A stretch of DNA of 64,000 bases. Source: Brachynemurus nebulosus. Taxonomy: Eukaryota > Arthropoda > Insecta > Neuroptera > Myrmeleontidae. The stretch is taken from the NCBI GenBank assembly GCA_035578155.1, contig JAPWDM010000045.1:1479001-1543000 (forward strand). The letters run 5' to 3'. Both the position numbers and the translations under genes were made by a program. Positions within the stretch are counted from its first letter, which is position 1. Each line of letters starts with the position of its first letter. The notes below the pieces were generated by a model. The model had not been told where the DNA came from. It did not search any database and worked only from the letters and a program-made list of their open reading frames with translations. Positions 53,475-64,000 of this stretch are shown here, piece by piece.

Positions 53475-54720
53475 CCAACAAAGAACATCACAGGTATGAC
53501 TTTCTAAGAACTTTAATCGTCTAATAAAATTGTTATCGTAAATTTTGAAGACTTTTAAAGAGTTTAAACGCTACAGGACCTGTTAATCCCTAACGTGCTA
53601 GCTGTTTTAATTCGTCTTTAATAAAGAATAAATATTTCCAAAAATGACTGGATTCAAAATTGGAATCGAAAGGTAGGACATTCATTATGTTTTCTAACAT
53701 ACGTTCTGAATATTATCTACCAAATTGATTTCATATAATGTTATTATTATATAATAAAAAAATTCAATTAAGCACATTTTTGTATACATGCACGTGAGCA
53801 CATACAGACATTATTTTAATCTGGCACGACATACAAAAGGTACAAACGATAATATTGTTATTTCGAAAATCAATCAATGTCCGATATTGTATTCTATTTA
53901 TATCTTTTTTTTTTCGTTTCACGCATATGGTTGAATTTTGGATTTTTCCCCCTATAGTTAATCAAATTTCAATTTAACAAGAGAATCTTTTCTCATTTCT
54001 GTTATACACATATTGAATAATTTCAATTCGGTCAAAATAAAATGGTAATCTGATTGAATCAAATAAAGAAAAGACAATCATACCGAGTGAGTGAATTGCT
54101 GGGCCACCCTTTTTCGCTTTAAAATTTGATGTGAATTTGTCACCGGATTTACAAGCTTAAAGTAGATTTTAATGTGCTGACTTTAATATACTTACGGTAA
54201 GTTATAACCCATTTGACTGCACTGGTTTAAAAAAAAATCTGGCAAACTTACCTGGAAAGAAAAAAAAAACATTAATTAACAAATAATTTTTACATTTTAT
54301 AAATAAAAAGATTATTTTTAAACTTCTATATGTATTTAAAGTATGATTCACAATATTTATGCAAGTGTAGAGATACAAATTCTAGGTACGACGACCGTTT
54401 AAATTGAATATTTCAATTAAAATATATTTAAAACTGTCAAATGTCTCATTCAATAATCAGTGGTGGTGACCTTTTGAACTTGTGTAACGTCGTAAAAGTC
54501 CATTTAGTATCGTAAAGGTCATTTCCGTTTTAACTGTTATTTAATTCGTAATAATTTAATTAATTGAAATCTATTACTAATATTATTTGATTCACTTGTA
54601 ATTAAAATTGAGTATTAAAAAGCTACAAAATAGGTCAGAACAATAAATCCAAGCAGGTGTTTGTAGAGGTAGTTATAACGGGGTGGACAAATGATTAAGA
54701 TTTGATTAATATGTTAAAAA
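53475..54720. other. No feature seen, 53475-54720
   Basis: AT-rich spacer without supported coding frames or element edges. Confidence 0.4.
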
Positions 54721-54974
54721 GAAGTAGTAGTAATCAGTGTTCCCTCTAAGCTGTGCGCGTGTGCGCGCGCACATAAATTTTAAACATAGCGCACATGAAA
54801 AATATTCGCGCGCACAAAAGTTTTTTTCGTGTAAAGAAAAATTGCACCTGCATATGAAATCCATATAAAAAACTAAAATAAAAAAAATTGAATCAAATGT
54901 AGTTTTAGATTTTAATAAACCACCAACTGTAGTTTTTGTGTATAGGTATAGATGAATATTAATACTATTCTGTA

Positions 54975-55600
54975 TTATATTTTGCTTCCGGGACTACTAA
55001 AGTAGCGGAAGTATTGTGATCACTTTTGAATAATAAAAAAAATTTTTCCGTCCAAAATAAAATTTTTTACGCACATTTTACGTTTAGAGCTTCCTGAACA
55101 ATTTTGGTTTGGTGTCCGTCAGTCCATCTGTGTGTCGCCAGTTTGCACCGCATAACTTCTGAACTATTCGATTGTTTTTAATGAAATTTTCAAAAATTAT
55201 GCATTTTAGTTTCTAGATGGTCCCCTATGAATTTAATCGAAATCGGAGTAACTGTAGCTACGTCGCTTGTCGTTCCATTAATATACTAAATTGCACCAAG
55301 TGGCATAAATTCTGAACTATTCAATTCTTTTTTATGAAATTTTCAGAAGTTGTGCGGTCTGGTTCCTCGATGGTCCCCTACAACTTTTATTGCATTCGGA
55401 GTAATAGTATCCACGGCGCTACCTTGAAATCCCCTTAAAAGTCAATATCTAAATTACTGCTAGTCCCACTTCGCTCAAATTTTTTAAGTATTTTGGGGGT
55501 TAGATTCTAAAATATTTTTGCTATTATTTTATAATTTCCCTTTAAGTATTTTGAGTTACAACAATTTTTTATGAACTTTAAGTCGAAAATATAATTTCGC

Positions 55601-55674
<74 letters not shown>

Positions 55675-55735
55675 GTAGAATACTGTTTTAAAATTTTTTA
55701 CGAGTACGCGGAAGCTGTGTTCGATACTAGCGTAT
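54975..55735 (-). repeat. Interspersed repeat family B, copy 2, nested in hAT element
   Basis: This is the reverse complement of the block order at 21765-22455: TAGTAGTCCCGGAAGC end, the CCGTCAGTCCATCTGTGTGT tract, two GGTCCCCTA sub-units, then ACTCGTAAAAAA. A (TA)n array (55603-55671) replaces a short ATTATGCATACTG stretch of copy 1. Confidence 0.8.
55603..55671. repeat. (TA)n microsatellite within repeat B
   Basis: A TA array lies exactly where the other copy of family B has a short non-repetitive ATGCATA-containing stretch. Confidence 0.95.
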
Positions 55736-55924
55736 TTTCTATTATATGCGCTTTTTTAATTGCCGCACAAAATTATTTTTATTTTGGAAAAAACTGCACA
55801 CACTTAAAAAAGTGCGCACACAGGTCATAAAAAATTAGAGGGAACACTGGTAGTAATACAACTAATGATTAACAAACTGATTTGAGCGTTTCAACGTTAC
55901 TTCGTAAGACATAACTGAAATAAT

Positions 55925-56068
55925 AGTATATTATACACCAAGGGACTAATATGTGAGTATTGATTCCGAATGTGATGTTTGTTGCCAGAGGGCCTGTCAA
56001 GACCCGACGGCAACAAATCACACGAGGGATAAAAAAAAAACACTTTATTCCTGTGTATAATATTTTTT
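55925..56068. mobile_element. Foldback MITE family F, copy 1
   Basis: The ends TAGTATATTATACACCAAGG and (right, complemented) ATATTATACACAGGAATAAA pair as inverted repeats. Between them are TGTTGCCAGAGGG and ACGGCAACAAATCACACGAG. A related hairpin lies at 56358-56474. Confidence 0.55.
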
Positions 56069-56357
56069 GCAATTCCCGATTATTTAAAATAACAAAAATT
56101 TAAAAAAAATTACTTATTTCATTCAAATTGTACGTAATAGTATACCATCAAATATACTTTGGATAAATTAATCGAACTGTACAAATATAATATAACTGTT
56201 TGTCTTTATCTACAAGTTTGAATTTGTTTATTATTTTCAATTACCAAGCAACGCTATTTAATTAAGTTAAATTTCTGTAAATTGTGCTTGTACTTTCTGT
56301 AAAAGTAATTTTTTTTTCAATTTTTAGAATTTTAAATTATCCAGAATTGTAAAAAAT

Positions 56358-56474
56358 AGTATATACACCACAGGACTAAAGTGTTTGCTTTTATCCCTCG
56401 TGTGATTTGTGGCCCTCGGGATTAAACTTCACACTCGGGATTAAAACTCACACTTTAGTCCATTAGTGTATAAC
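56358..56474. mobile_element. Foldback MITE family F, copy 2
   Basis: The ends AGTATATACACCACAGGACT and the complement of AGTATGTTATACACTAATGG form a hairpin. The interior shares TCCCTCGTGTGATTTGT with the reverse complement of copy 1. Confidence 0.6.
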
Positions 56475-56479
56475 ATACT

Positions 56480-57240
56480 ATTTTTAACTTTGCGGTAATT
56501 ACAATTTACTTCAAATAATTATTACCAAGTTATTGGATTTCTAAATCTAACTCTATCTAACGAAAAAAGAATATAGGTATACCGCGGATATGGAAACTCG
56601 TTTGTAACAAAAATTCCACTTTATTTATAGATTTCAATTTTTTATCATTTATAAAAATGTGTAATGAACGTCATTAACACCTTGACAGTCATTAACGTCA
56701 TAAAACATTAAGTGAAACCTTACTAACTCACACACCACGTTGTACGACGTCAAAAATTTCATACGTAAAGTTTTGCCATTATGGTTATGACCGTCATGGT
56801 GTTAATATTATATTATCCTGGCATTAATTTACCATTAATAAAATGTTTATAGTAGTAAAAGTAGTACAAATTTTTACAAGGGGAGTGCACAGGTTACTAA
56901 ATTGACTTCGGGATGAGACTTCGTATATTAATAGTATACCATTAGGGTATTAATATGCTAAAATAGTATACTCGAAAGAAAATGAACTGAGAGATGCGCA
57001 GAAACGCATTTTTAAATGGGTCAGTCTAAGTCATTTTGAAGGTAAGGTCGACATCTGTCAAATACATGTGTCTTATGAACCATAGGCCAGTGAATTGATT
57101 TATTTTACCCACTCCACCTGCGCAATTAAAGACAGGTCTCTTACTTCAAAATATTTTGGCTAAAAATGCACTAGCCAGCCGTTTTCGAGAAAAAGTTTTA
57201 AAATTTTTTTTAATAGCTTTCATACAAATTTAATTAATAT
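56480..57240. other. No gene seen, 56480-57240
   Basis: AT-rich spacer. A less AT-rich stretch at 56940-57140 may be an old repeat but has no second copy in this window. Confidence 0.35.
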
Positions 57241-57250
57241 GATGTTGAAT

Positions 57251-57335
57251 GAGAGCCAAAATGGCTTCGTGGTTAGAGTACTTACTCCGTGTCCTGGAGG
57301 TTACGGGTTTGAGGCTGGCTCATGCAGTGAATTTT
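57251..57335 (+). mobile_element. tRNA-derived SINE head
   Basis: GGCTTCGTGGTTAGAGTACT resembles an RNA polymerase III A box region. GGGTTTGAGGCTGGC, about 35 bases further on, resembles a B box (GGTTCGANNCC) with substitutions. The arms do not fold into a complete tRNA: the acceptor stem is poor and the B box has lost its invariant C. A T run follows at 57332-57342, acting as a possible Pol III stop. A SINE head or tRNA pseudogene fits best. Confidence 0.5.
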
Positions 57336-59029
57336 TTTTTTTTGTTTTTAATTTAAAATATTATAGAAATTGATAATATCTATTATATAAAAGAGAAATA
57401 CCACTCATTCACTCACTCATCTATATAGAAATCTCCAAAATTACAATAGCTACAAACTTGAAATCTGGCATGTAGGTCCCTATTGGGTCGTAGGCGCTCG
57501 CTAAGAACGGGTTTTGCAAAATTTTTTGTCTAACCGTCGAAATTTACGAAAAACCGTAAGATATTAATTTTTTATTACTGTAATACAGCAGTCTGTGGCC
57601 AATTTATCAAAAAATCGTAAAAATTTTAGATAGTTGCTAAGTAATTGTAATTTGAGATTTTTGTATATAAGTATTAATAAATATTCCTAGAGATACTATC
57701 AATAATATTTTTACCTGTGACTAAAGAAAAAAGAGAAAATAAAGAAGCAGTTTATTCTACGGAAGAATGTAGAATTATTATTTTTAAACCTTCATCTCCT
57801 ATGATAAATTAGTAAAATATTTGGGAATCTTAGGTTAAAAAATTTCAAACTATTTGTATCCTTTAAAGAAAATAGATAACTGGACTGTCCAGTTATCATC
57901 AATTGGCATGTGTGTCTGTTCTTCTCAGCAAATTCCATAAAGATGAAATTTCCATCGGGCCGGGCTCGGTCATCCTGATATTAAAAATGAAATATGGACT
58001 TTACTTATCTGTCTTCAGTAGTTTCGAGAAAACGGTAGCAGGTATCAAAAAAATGATATAACAAAACTATAGGTAAATAAATTGGTATAAGAATCAAAAA
58101 AAAAAGACGATCAAAGTTGAAGTTATCCTGTAGGACCTGAGAACCCCCAAGAAAGCGTAAAGTAAGCAACTGGACGTATCGTTACCAAATTTTTGGCTCT
58201 CCAAAGAAACCCAAAATAAATGGCTGAACGAATCTTGACAAAATTTTTCTCAAATAGTACTGAGTTTCTGAAAAACGACATAAGGATAAACCCCCCCGTG
58301 AGCTTTGTGGACCCAAAAAACCCTCCAAATAAACGACCAAACGGATCTTATCCAAATTTTTCTCAAATATTACAGAGATTCCGAAATAAATTAATGTGAA
58401 TTCTGAAATATTCTCCAGACCCTGGGATCTCACAATGTCTCACAAATTACAGTTCTCTTGACATTGTCACTATGCATATCTAACTACCTACGATAAGATC
58501 TCAAGGTATGGAAATTAGACATGTTATTGAAATATGAATATAGCCAGTTCAGAATTTTTGATTTGAAATTAAGGTGAAGTTGGAATGAATCATCCAGCGC
58601 TATCGAATTAAACAACTCTATACTCTAATTAAACCACTTGACTCATTTTGATAAAATTTTATGAAAATTAGACGTACTATAAAAATATGAATATGACTTG
58701 AAAATATGAAAAATATTTTTGTGTCGTCGAGTGAGCGAAGCGAAGCACATAAGGAACTGATTTTGTACAAAATTTCAAAATATCAAATTTAAATGGACGT
58801 GTGGTAACATTGTCCGTCAGTTACATCAAACAGAGAGCGAATTAAAAAACTGAAGAAATTTGACAATTTTTACTCAAGTACTGTTGAGATCTCTGTGAAA
58901 GATGAAACTGACGTTAAAATGATTTCCTGGGGCCTTGGTGCCTTGAAGGGCCTAAAATAGAAGCAATTCTACACTCTAAGAAAAAAATGTACCGTTTTAC
59001 TACTATTATAGGAGGCAATTAAATGCCTT

Positions 59030-59345
59030 CTATAATGACAGTAACATTACAAACCGTAATGTACGAAGGTGAAAATTACACCATCATGGTGTAATTATTA
59101 CTCACTCATATGTGTAGTTTTACACATGTCGTACGTAAAATTACGGTCCAGGTGTGTAATAGATTACGTTTTATTTGTGTATTAACTACACAACAAGATG
59201 TAATTTTACACATTCAGTTCGCAATAGTGCGCAGTTAAACGTAAAATTACATCATATTAATGTATTTTTAAACCACGCCTGTACACCTGAAAATGTAATT
59301 TTACACACTTATATAGTAATGTTTACACCCAGAAAAGTGTAATAT
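59030..59345. repeat. Left subterminal repeat array of the CACTA-like element
   Basis: More than ten variants of GTGTAATTTTACAC and its halves occur here, for example TGTAATTTTACACATTCAG and AAAATGTAATTTTACACA. A matching but looser array is at 61975-62115. In CACTA elements such arrays bind the transposase; here that role is inferred. Confidence 0.7.
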
Positions 59346-59949
59346 TAATCCAACTGAATCACTCATTCTGATTCAATTCAACTGAATCAGTATGAGTGAT
59401 TCAATTGTGCTGAAAAAAATAAACTGATTCAACTTTGAAAATAACGAATCAAAAAAGATTATGGATGGTTTTTTTACATAAATATTTATAATAATATGAC
59501 GTATAGAATAATTTGGAATTATATACAAAAAGATTCGAGATGTTAAATATTTTGCTTATTATGTCTAAATTTCTATATAAGTGTGTCGTATGATAAAATA
59601 ATAATTTTTTTGGTAAATTTTAAAATAAACACTCCAAAAAAGTAAGATTATAAAAGTTTTATTATGAACGTTTAATTGCTTTCATGAACATAGGTAATCT
59701 TTATGTTGCAGTGTAACTGCCAATTAAACTGGTCAAAATTTTGAGATATGACTTTTTTTTACAATGCTTACGTTTTGCAGACACAATTATTTAAGCAATA
59801 TCTTATGAAAAATTTAATTGTAATTAGATTACAATGATAATATTAAAAACTTATGGATTAAAATTGTAGTTACATCATATCAAAAATATAGTTTAAGAAA
59901 ATTAACTAAACAATACTTAAATATAAGAAAAACAATATTCTGCTGACTC

Positions 59950-60400
59950 TTGCCATTCTTAGAACTTCGCAGAAAATGCATGCTGTGCTTTCATAGATGT
60001 CTTCGCCAATTCCAGTTTCTAAACAAATCAGAAAATAAAGGTTACTTAATTTTATAATCATTTTTGATTATTATTTTTTTCTTTTTTTAATAACTATTTC
60101 ACAGCAATTTAAAATTAAGAAAATTTCGCTTTCGCTACAAAATTACTTCTAGGCTATTTTAATGAATGTACAGATATTAGATTTTTGATTAAAAAACTCA
60201 CCAGCAAAGTGACCCGGCGTGTTTATGGCACTGGCACTTCCGAACTGGTAGACGGAGGGTTTGAATTCCGTTACCGGTTATATGCTCGTGAAAGTTTTCT
60301 GCTATTTCCCATCGCAATTCCAGATGAATATCGACATCGTCCTTAAAAAGATGGTTGCAAACAGACACCTACCAAATCCTTATACCGCTTTTCCTGTCCT
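59950..60400 (-). pseudogene. Exon pair, downstream copy, disrupted
   Basis: This is a direct duplicate of 60410-60888. The minus-strand exon at about 60205-60400 has an in-frame TAG after the Ile-Arg-Ile-Trp stretch and one extra base near its 3' end, then the same GTGAGT donor. The second exon (about 59953-60018) follows the TTTGTTTAG acceptor. The parallel exon-intron-exon layout shows that the duplication came after the splice structure existed. It is non-functional as read. Confidence 0.5.
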
Positions 60401-60409
60401 CCGCCCAAT

Positions 60410-60888
60410 ATTCTGCTGACTCTTGCTATTACTAGAACTTCAGGGAAAATGTATGCTACGGTTTCACAGATGTCTTCACCAATTCCGATTTCTAAACAAA
60501 TCAGAAAATAAGGGTTACTTAATTTTATAACCATTTTTGCTTATTTATTTTTTCTTTTTTCAATAACTATTTCACAGCAATTTAAAATTAAGAAAATTTC
60601 GTTTTTGCTACACAATTACTTTTAGGTTATTTTAATGAATGTACAGATATTAAATTTTTGATTAAAAAACTCACCAGCAAAGTAACCCGGCGTGCTTAGG
60701 CACTGGCACTTCCGAACCGGTAGACTGAGGGTTTGAATTCCGTAACCGGTTATATGCTGGTGAAAGTTTTCTGCTATTTCGCATTGTAATTCCAGATGAA
60801 TATCGACATCGTCCTTAAGAAGACGGTTGTAGACGGACACCTGCCAAATCTTTATACCGCTTTTCTTGTTCTCCGCCCATATCATCAT
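60410..60888 (-). CDS. Two-exon gene fragment inside the CACTA-like element, unknown family
   Basis: On the minus strand an open stretch from ATG 60888 codes MMIWAENKKSGIKIW and continues to a donor GTGAGT just after TTTGCTG (about 60677). A 154-base AT-rich intron ends in TTTTCTGATTTGTTTAG at about 60498. Splicing keeps the frame (phase 1) into EIGIGEDICETVAYIFPEVL and on to ARVSRIL. I do not recognise the protein; it has no evident signal peptide or membrane segment. No upstream exon is convincing: the TAA before the ATG closes the frame. It may be captured host exons or part of an eroded element gene. Confidence is moderate that the splice structure is real and low that it is expressed. 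Confidence 0.45.
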
Positions 60889-61052
60889 GAAAAAGTTGAG
60901 AAATAATGATGTGAGTGACGTCCGTTACATACCATTGTCTAAAAAACGAACGTTAAATTCCATTATTATTATTACCATTGTTATTATTACTTAAAAAACT
61001 CGATTTCCATACGTCGTTTCAATTTAAACCTGTTATGAATTTATATTACTGT

Positions 61053-61075
61053 AAAGCAAAAAAAAAAAAAAAAAA
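61053..61075. repeat. Poly-A run
   Basis: About 20 consecutive A residues, followed by a small hairpin (AGTGCGTG...CACGCACT, 61083-61105). A retroposon tail is possible but no start was found. Confidence 0.6.
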
Positions 61076-63009
61076 TTCGTTAAGTGCGTGTTCTTGACAC
61101 GCACTAAGTAATGCCATCTCAGTGAAAGTGTTAATTTATGATTTTTTGTTAACTCTATAGTTGTTTGTTAATTCTATAGTTAGTAGCCCTCTTGCGTTTA
61201 TTCAATATGGATGTACAACTCAATAATTATTCAATCACGTGTTCAATACAATCACACAACGATATTAATACGTCATCTTCCATGACATAAAAACGAAATA
61301 TTATATACCTACATTAATTAGGGTTTCTGTTGATTAAAATTTGATAAATAGTTGTAGGTATTTTGTTTCCCAAGTCAATAAATTTTAGTAAAAAAATATG
61401 TATAATTCTTTTATCACTACAGATTTTACCAATTTACAAGCATTGTATAATTTTTTAGACATATCTAAATGAAAGATATCTGAATTGTAGATAATGTTTT
61501 AATTTTCACAGAAATTGACAACCCTCCAAAATAAATTATTAGTCAAATTGTAAAATAAACTTTTATCAAATTACATAACTATTTGTATGAAGCAAAATTA
61601 AAAAAATTAACTTACCTGAAATATTTTAAATGTGTCATCAGGACAGCATTTTGGAAACAAACAAATTTATATTACAGTATTCTTTGCACAATATTCCAGA
61701 AGCCATTTGCATAATGCATATAAAAACAAAACACCAGTACACCACTATAACACTGTTTTTGTAGCATATTTAAAGATTAATTTATCATACACGTTATAAT
61801 CATATTAACTATATATCTTATCAAAAAATACTTTTGTTTAATTCAGCTAATTTGAAAACATAACTTTTAACCTTTAAGAGTATTACTTATGTACGTAGAA
61901 ATAATACAGCAATTCAATAACAGATAATATTAAAATACATAAACTCATATGCGCGCGCATGGGTTTTGCTATTTAGTGGTGTAAAAATAAACCCAAAACG
62001 TTGTAAAAATCCAAAGTTACACCTTTATTTGTGTAATATTAAAAAAAAACAGTAATTATACACAAATTATATAAAAATACACCAATTTTTTCATATTACA
62101 CAAATATTAGTGCATATTTTCAGAGCGAGGAGTAATTTTGCTCTAAATTTAAGTTATTTTACACGTTTTTGACCCTTTTTTCTTAGAGTGTAAGACTGTT
62201 GGTATAGTAACTATACTAAGTTCTTACGGTGCGGAAATTAGCCATGCTAATAAAATATGAAGATAGTCATTTTAGAGTCATTGGGCGAGCAGGGTTAAGT
62301 GCTATAAATAATTGATTTTGCACAGAATTTTGGAATATATGATTAAATTGACCTATATAAATTTTACCTATAATTCAGATAATTTTATACAAGTGAAACC
62401 GCGGGTCTCAGCTATATGCATATATATATCTATTTTAAGATCATGGGACGAACGGAGCGAAACACTAGAAGAAACTGATTTTATAAAGAAATTTAGAATA
62501 TTTAATTTAAATGTAAAGTGACATCAAAATTAACCCCCAGCACTATCTAATAGAATTAAGATTAAACGGTTGGATTTTGAAAATATTTTATGAAAATTAA
62601 ATATGCTATGGAAATATGAATACGGTTAATTTATGGTTGTTAGGCGAGAATTATGCTCAGAATTTTAGAATATCAAATTTGAATGAACCTCGAGGTCAGA
62701 ATTGTCCGTCAAGGCCCTCAAATAAGCCCCAAATTAATTGTGATATTAAAATTGTCCCCTGCTATCTTGGTGCCCCAAGCAAGGCTTAAAATGGAAATAC
62801 TCCTAAAACTACCTATTGATACGGGTATCTAGCTACATAAGGGTGCGGAATTTAGCCATGCTATTTAAATATGCAGATTGCTACTTTAGAATCGTTTGAC
62901 GAGCGGAGCCAGGTATTATTTCCGAATATCTAATTTAAAATTGATCATTTGACCAATAGTTAAGATAATTTTACGTGGGTGAAACCACGGGTCACAGCTA
63001 GTAATATAT

Positions 63010-64000
63010 AAATGCTAATTGTCACAATGTAAAATAATTTATATTTGAAAATTAATCTTTAATTTTGCAATATATTTTTAGTAACACCGAAAAGTTTATT
63101 TCTAACAATAAAATATTATATCTATGAAATTTACTGTTCACATTTGAAAATCATTAACATTCATTTTTATAGCTGTTATACTCCAAATATAGGGGTAGGT
63201 TAATTCTAGTGAATTTCAGGTAGATGTTCATTGATTTTAATGATTTCTGCATCTTTTACAGATGTGCCGTGACTATTTGGACCCGATTTCGTCGGGTGAG
63301 TGACGAAAGAGAGGAGGTAAAGCAACCATACATAACATAGAAAATAATGTCTTACAGAATTGCTTGTACACTTACACATAAAGTTAATGTATTTTCCAAT
63401 TACGTTTATAAATATAACTTTAATTACAAAAGGAAAAGGTTAAAAACCAATTTTATTTAACTTATGGGCGTAGTATGTCTTGCGAAAAGTATTTTTCTAA
63501 CCGAAATTAAGCCTTTTTAGTTAATTTGCTTTATAATCTTATACAGCTATACAGTGCGTGTATGGCTGTTACTATAGTTATAAAATTATGAACAGTTTGA
63601 ATAGCGAATACAAGTATGAATAACCCCCAACAGCCTACACCAAACATTGTATCTGTGATTACCAATCGGTGGACCAGCTGTAGATATTATCAATAACATA
63701 TGTATTATCAATAATAAGCTTGAATACTGATTTTGAAGTTAAATCAAATTCTTATTTATTAATTTTTTATCAAATAATATTATTTTTATGAAATGTTCTT
63801 GTCTTTTCATTTTCGTTTTTAGAATATTTGAACAAAGATTATATTTAACATATTTATCATAAGTTTTTTCAGCTTTTGTTAAATATCTTCAAAAACAGGA
63901 TAATAAATTGTTTTATTACCCAACCACTTTATACAATTTATTTCTGGGCATTTTTGAAAAATTTTATTACATAGTTTATTGATAACATGATGATAACTGT
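63010..64000. other. No feature seen, 63010-64000
   Basis: AT-rich spacer to the window edge, apart from a slightly GC-richer stretch at 63260-63320. No gene is supported. Confidence 0.4.

Larger units (their letters stand above)
54735..55849. mobile_element. hAT element with 8 bp target duplication and nested repeat
   Basis: The exact 8 bp direct repeat GTAGTAAT flanks the element (54727-54734 and 55850-55857). The ends CAGTGTTCCCTCTAA and TTAGAGGGAACACTG are perfect inverted repeats. GTGCGC/GCGCAC-rich subterminal sequence is present at both ends. Most of the interior is family B repeat in reverse orientation. Confidence 0.95.
58971..62192. mobile_element. CACTA-like DNA transposon, 3.2 kb, nested in the Helitron
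   Basis: The ends ACACTCTAAGAAAAAA and TTTTTTCTTAGAGTGT are perfect inverted repeats. TA beside the CACTC/GAGTG termini allows a 2 bp target duplication. Both subterminal regions (59030-59345 and 61975-62115) are dense with TGTAATTTTACAC-like motifs in both orientations, the architecture of CACTA/EnSpm elements. Inside are two direct copies of an exon pair on the minus strand. No transposase is recognised. CACTA versus another superfamily is undecided. Confidence 0.7.
57379..63001 (+). mobile_element. Non-autonomous Helitron, interrupted
   Basis: The left boundary reads A then TC (TCTATTATATAAAAGAG) and the right boundary CTAG then T, the A|TC...CTAG|T layout of Helitrons. Ten bases before CTAG is a hairpin, CGTGG-GTGAAA-CCACG (62975-62990), the standard Helitron 3' stem-loop. 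A second, decayed 3' end (GTGAAACCGCGGGTCTCAGC, then CTAT) lies at 62395-62416. Related modules with GCCATGCTA and GAGCGAAGCG-like text repeat at 58500-58970, 62215-62520 and 62580-62960. No Rep/helicase gene is present. The 3.2 kb element at 58971-62192 inserted into it. Confidence 0.7.

Noticed and set aside
57251..57335. Functional tRNA gene
   Set aside because: The B box lost its invariant bases and no clean acceptor stem forms; a SINE head or pseudogene fits better.

Overview
The window is strongly AT-rich eukaryotic DNA, most likely from an insect. Spliceosomal introns, many families of inverted-repeat DNA transposons, Helitron ends, long (TA)n arrays and CCTAA-like interspersed repeats all fit. 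A hemipteran is my best guess, but nothing in the sequence fixes the order. I found no rRNA gene, intact tRNA gene, CRISPR array or bacterial operon.

Genes. One host gene is convincing: a secreted leucine-rich-repeat (LRR) protein on the + strand. Its terminal coding exon is 2518-4230. I infer that the only coding base triplet of exon 1 is the ATG at 454-456, which is followed directly by a GTAAGT donor. Splicing the two gives a start codon, a hydrophobic signal peptide and about 14 LRRs, 571 residues in all. The 2.06 kb intron is filled by an interspersed repeat (621-938) and a pogo-like transposon remnant (1466-2419). A second, decayed transcription unit at 46250-46953 has a CRE/TATA/initiator promoter and a 126-codon frame broken by two stops.

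The rest is mobile-element sediment, often nested. In order it contains:
- a tandem duplication (4821-7094), one copy of which holds a piggyBac-type MITE while the other keeps the empty TTAA site;
- a hAT remnant (7904-8658);
- Tc1/mariner-type MITEs (9444-9654, 47863-48021);
- TIR elements whose end motif recurs inside (10298-11374, 15782-16351, 24585-25301);
- a GC-rich retroposon (12602-13907);
- a 442 bp foldback hairpin (20917-21358);
- a Harbinger-like element (26726-28355) containing a piggyBac-like element (27098-28019);
- tandem 74 bp repeats (32531-32812);
- a Tigger-like element loaded with 120 bp repeats (39263-40897);
- a Ginger-like element with an integrase relic and a nested hAT MITE (43386-44808);
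- a PIF/Harbinger MITE (45115-45532);
- a giant inverted repeat (49299-50943);
- nested hAT elements (52182-53123, 54735-55849);
- a tRNA-derived SINE-like unit (57251-57335);
- a Helitron (57379-63001) interrupted by a 3.2 kb CACTA-like element (58971-62192) that carries two copies of a spliced exon pair.

No set of neighbouring genes here works as a pathway or defence system. The least ordinary things are the start-codon-only exon of the LRR gene, the CACTA-like element with duplicated exon cargo, the giant inverted repeat as a possible hairpin-RNA source, the broken mini-gene with its well-formed promoter, and the recurrence in several unrelated families of the terminal motif inside the element. 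Family assignments rest on TIR/TSD structure and remembered protein motifs; no database was searched.
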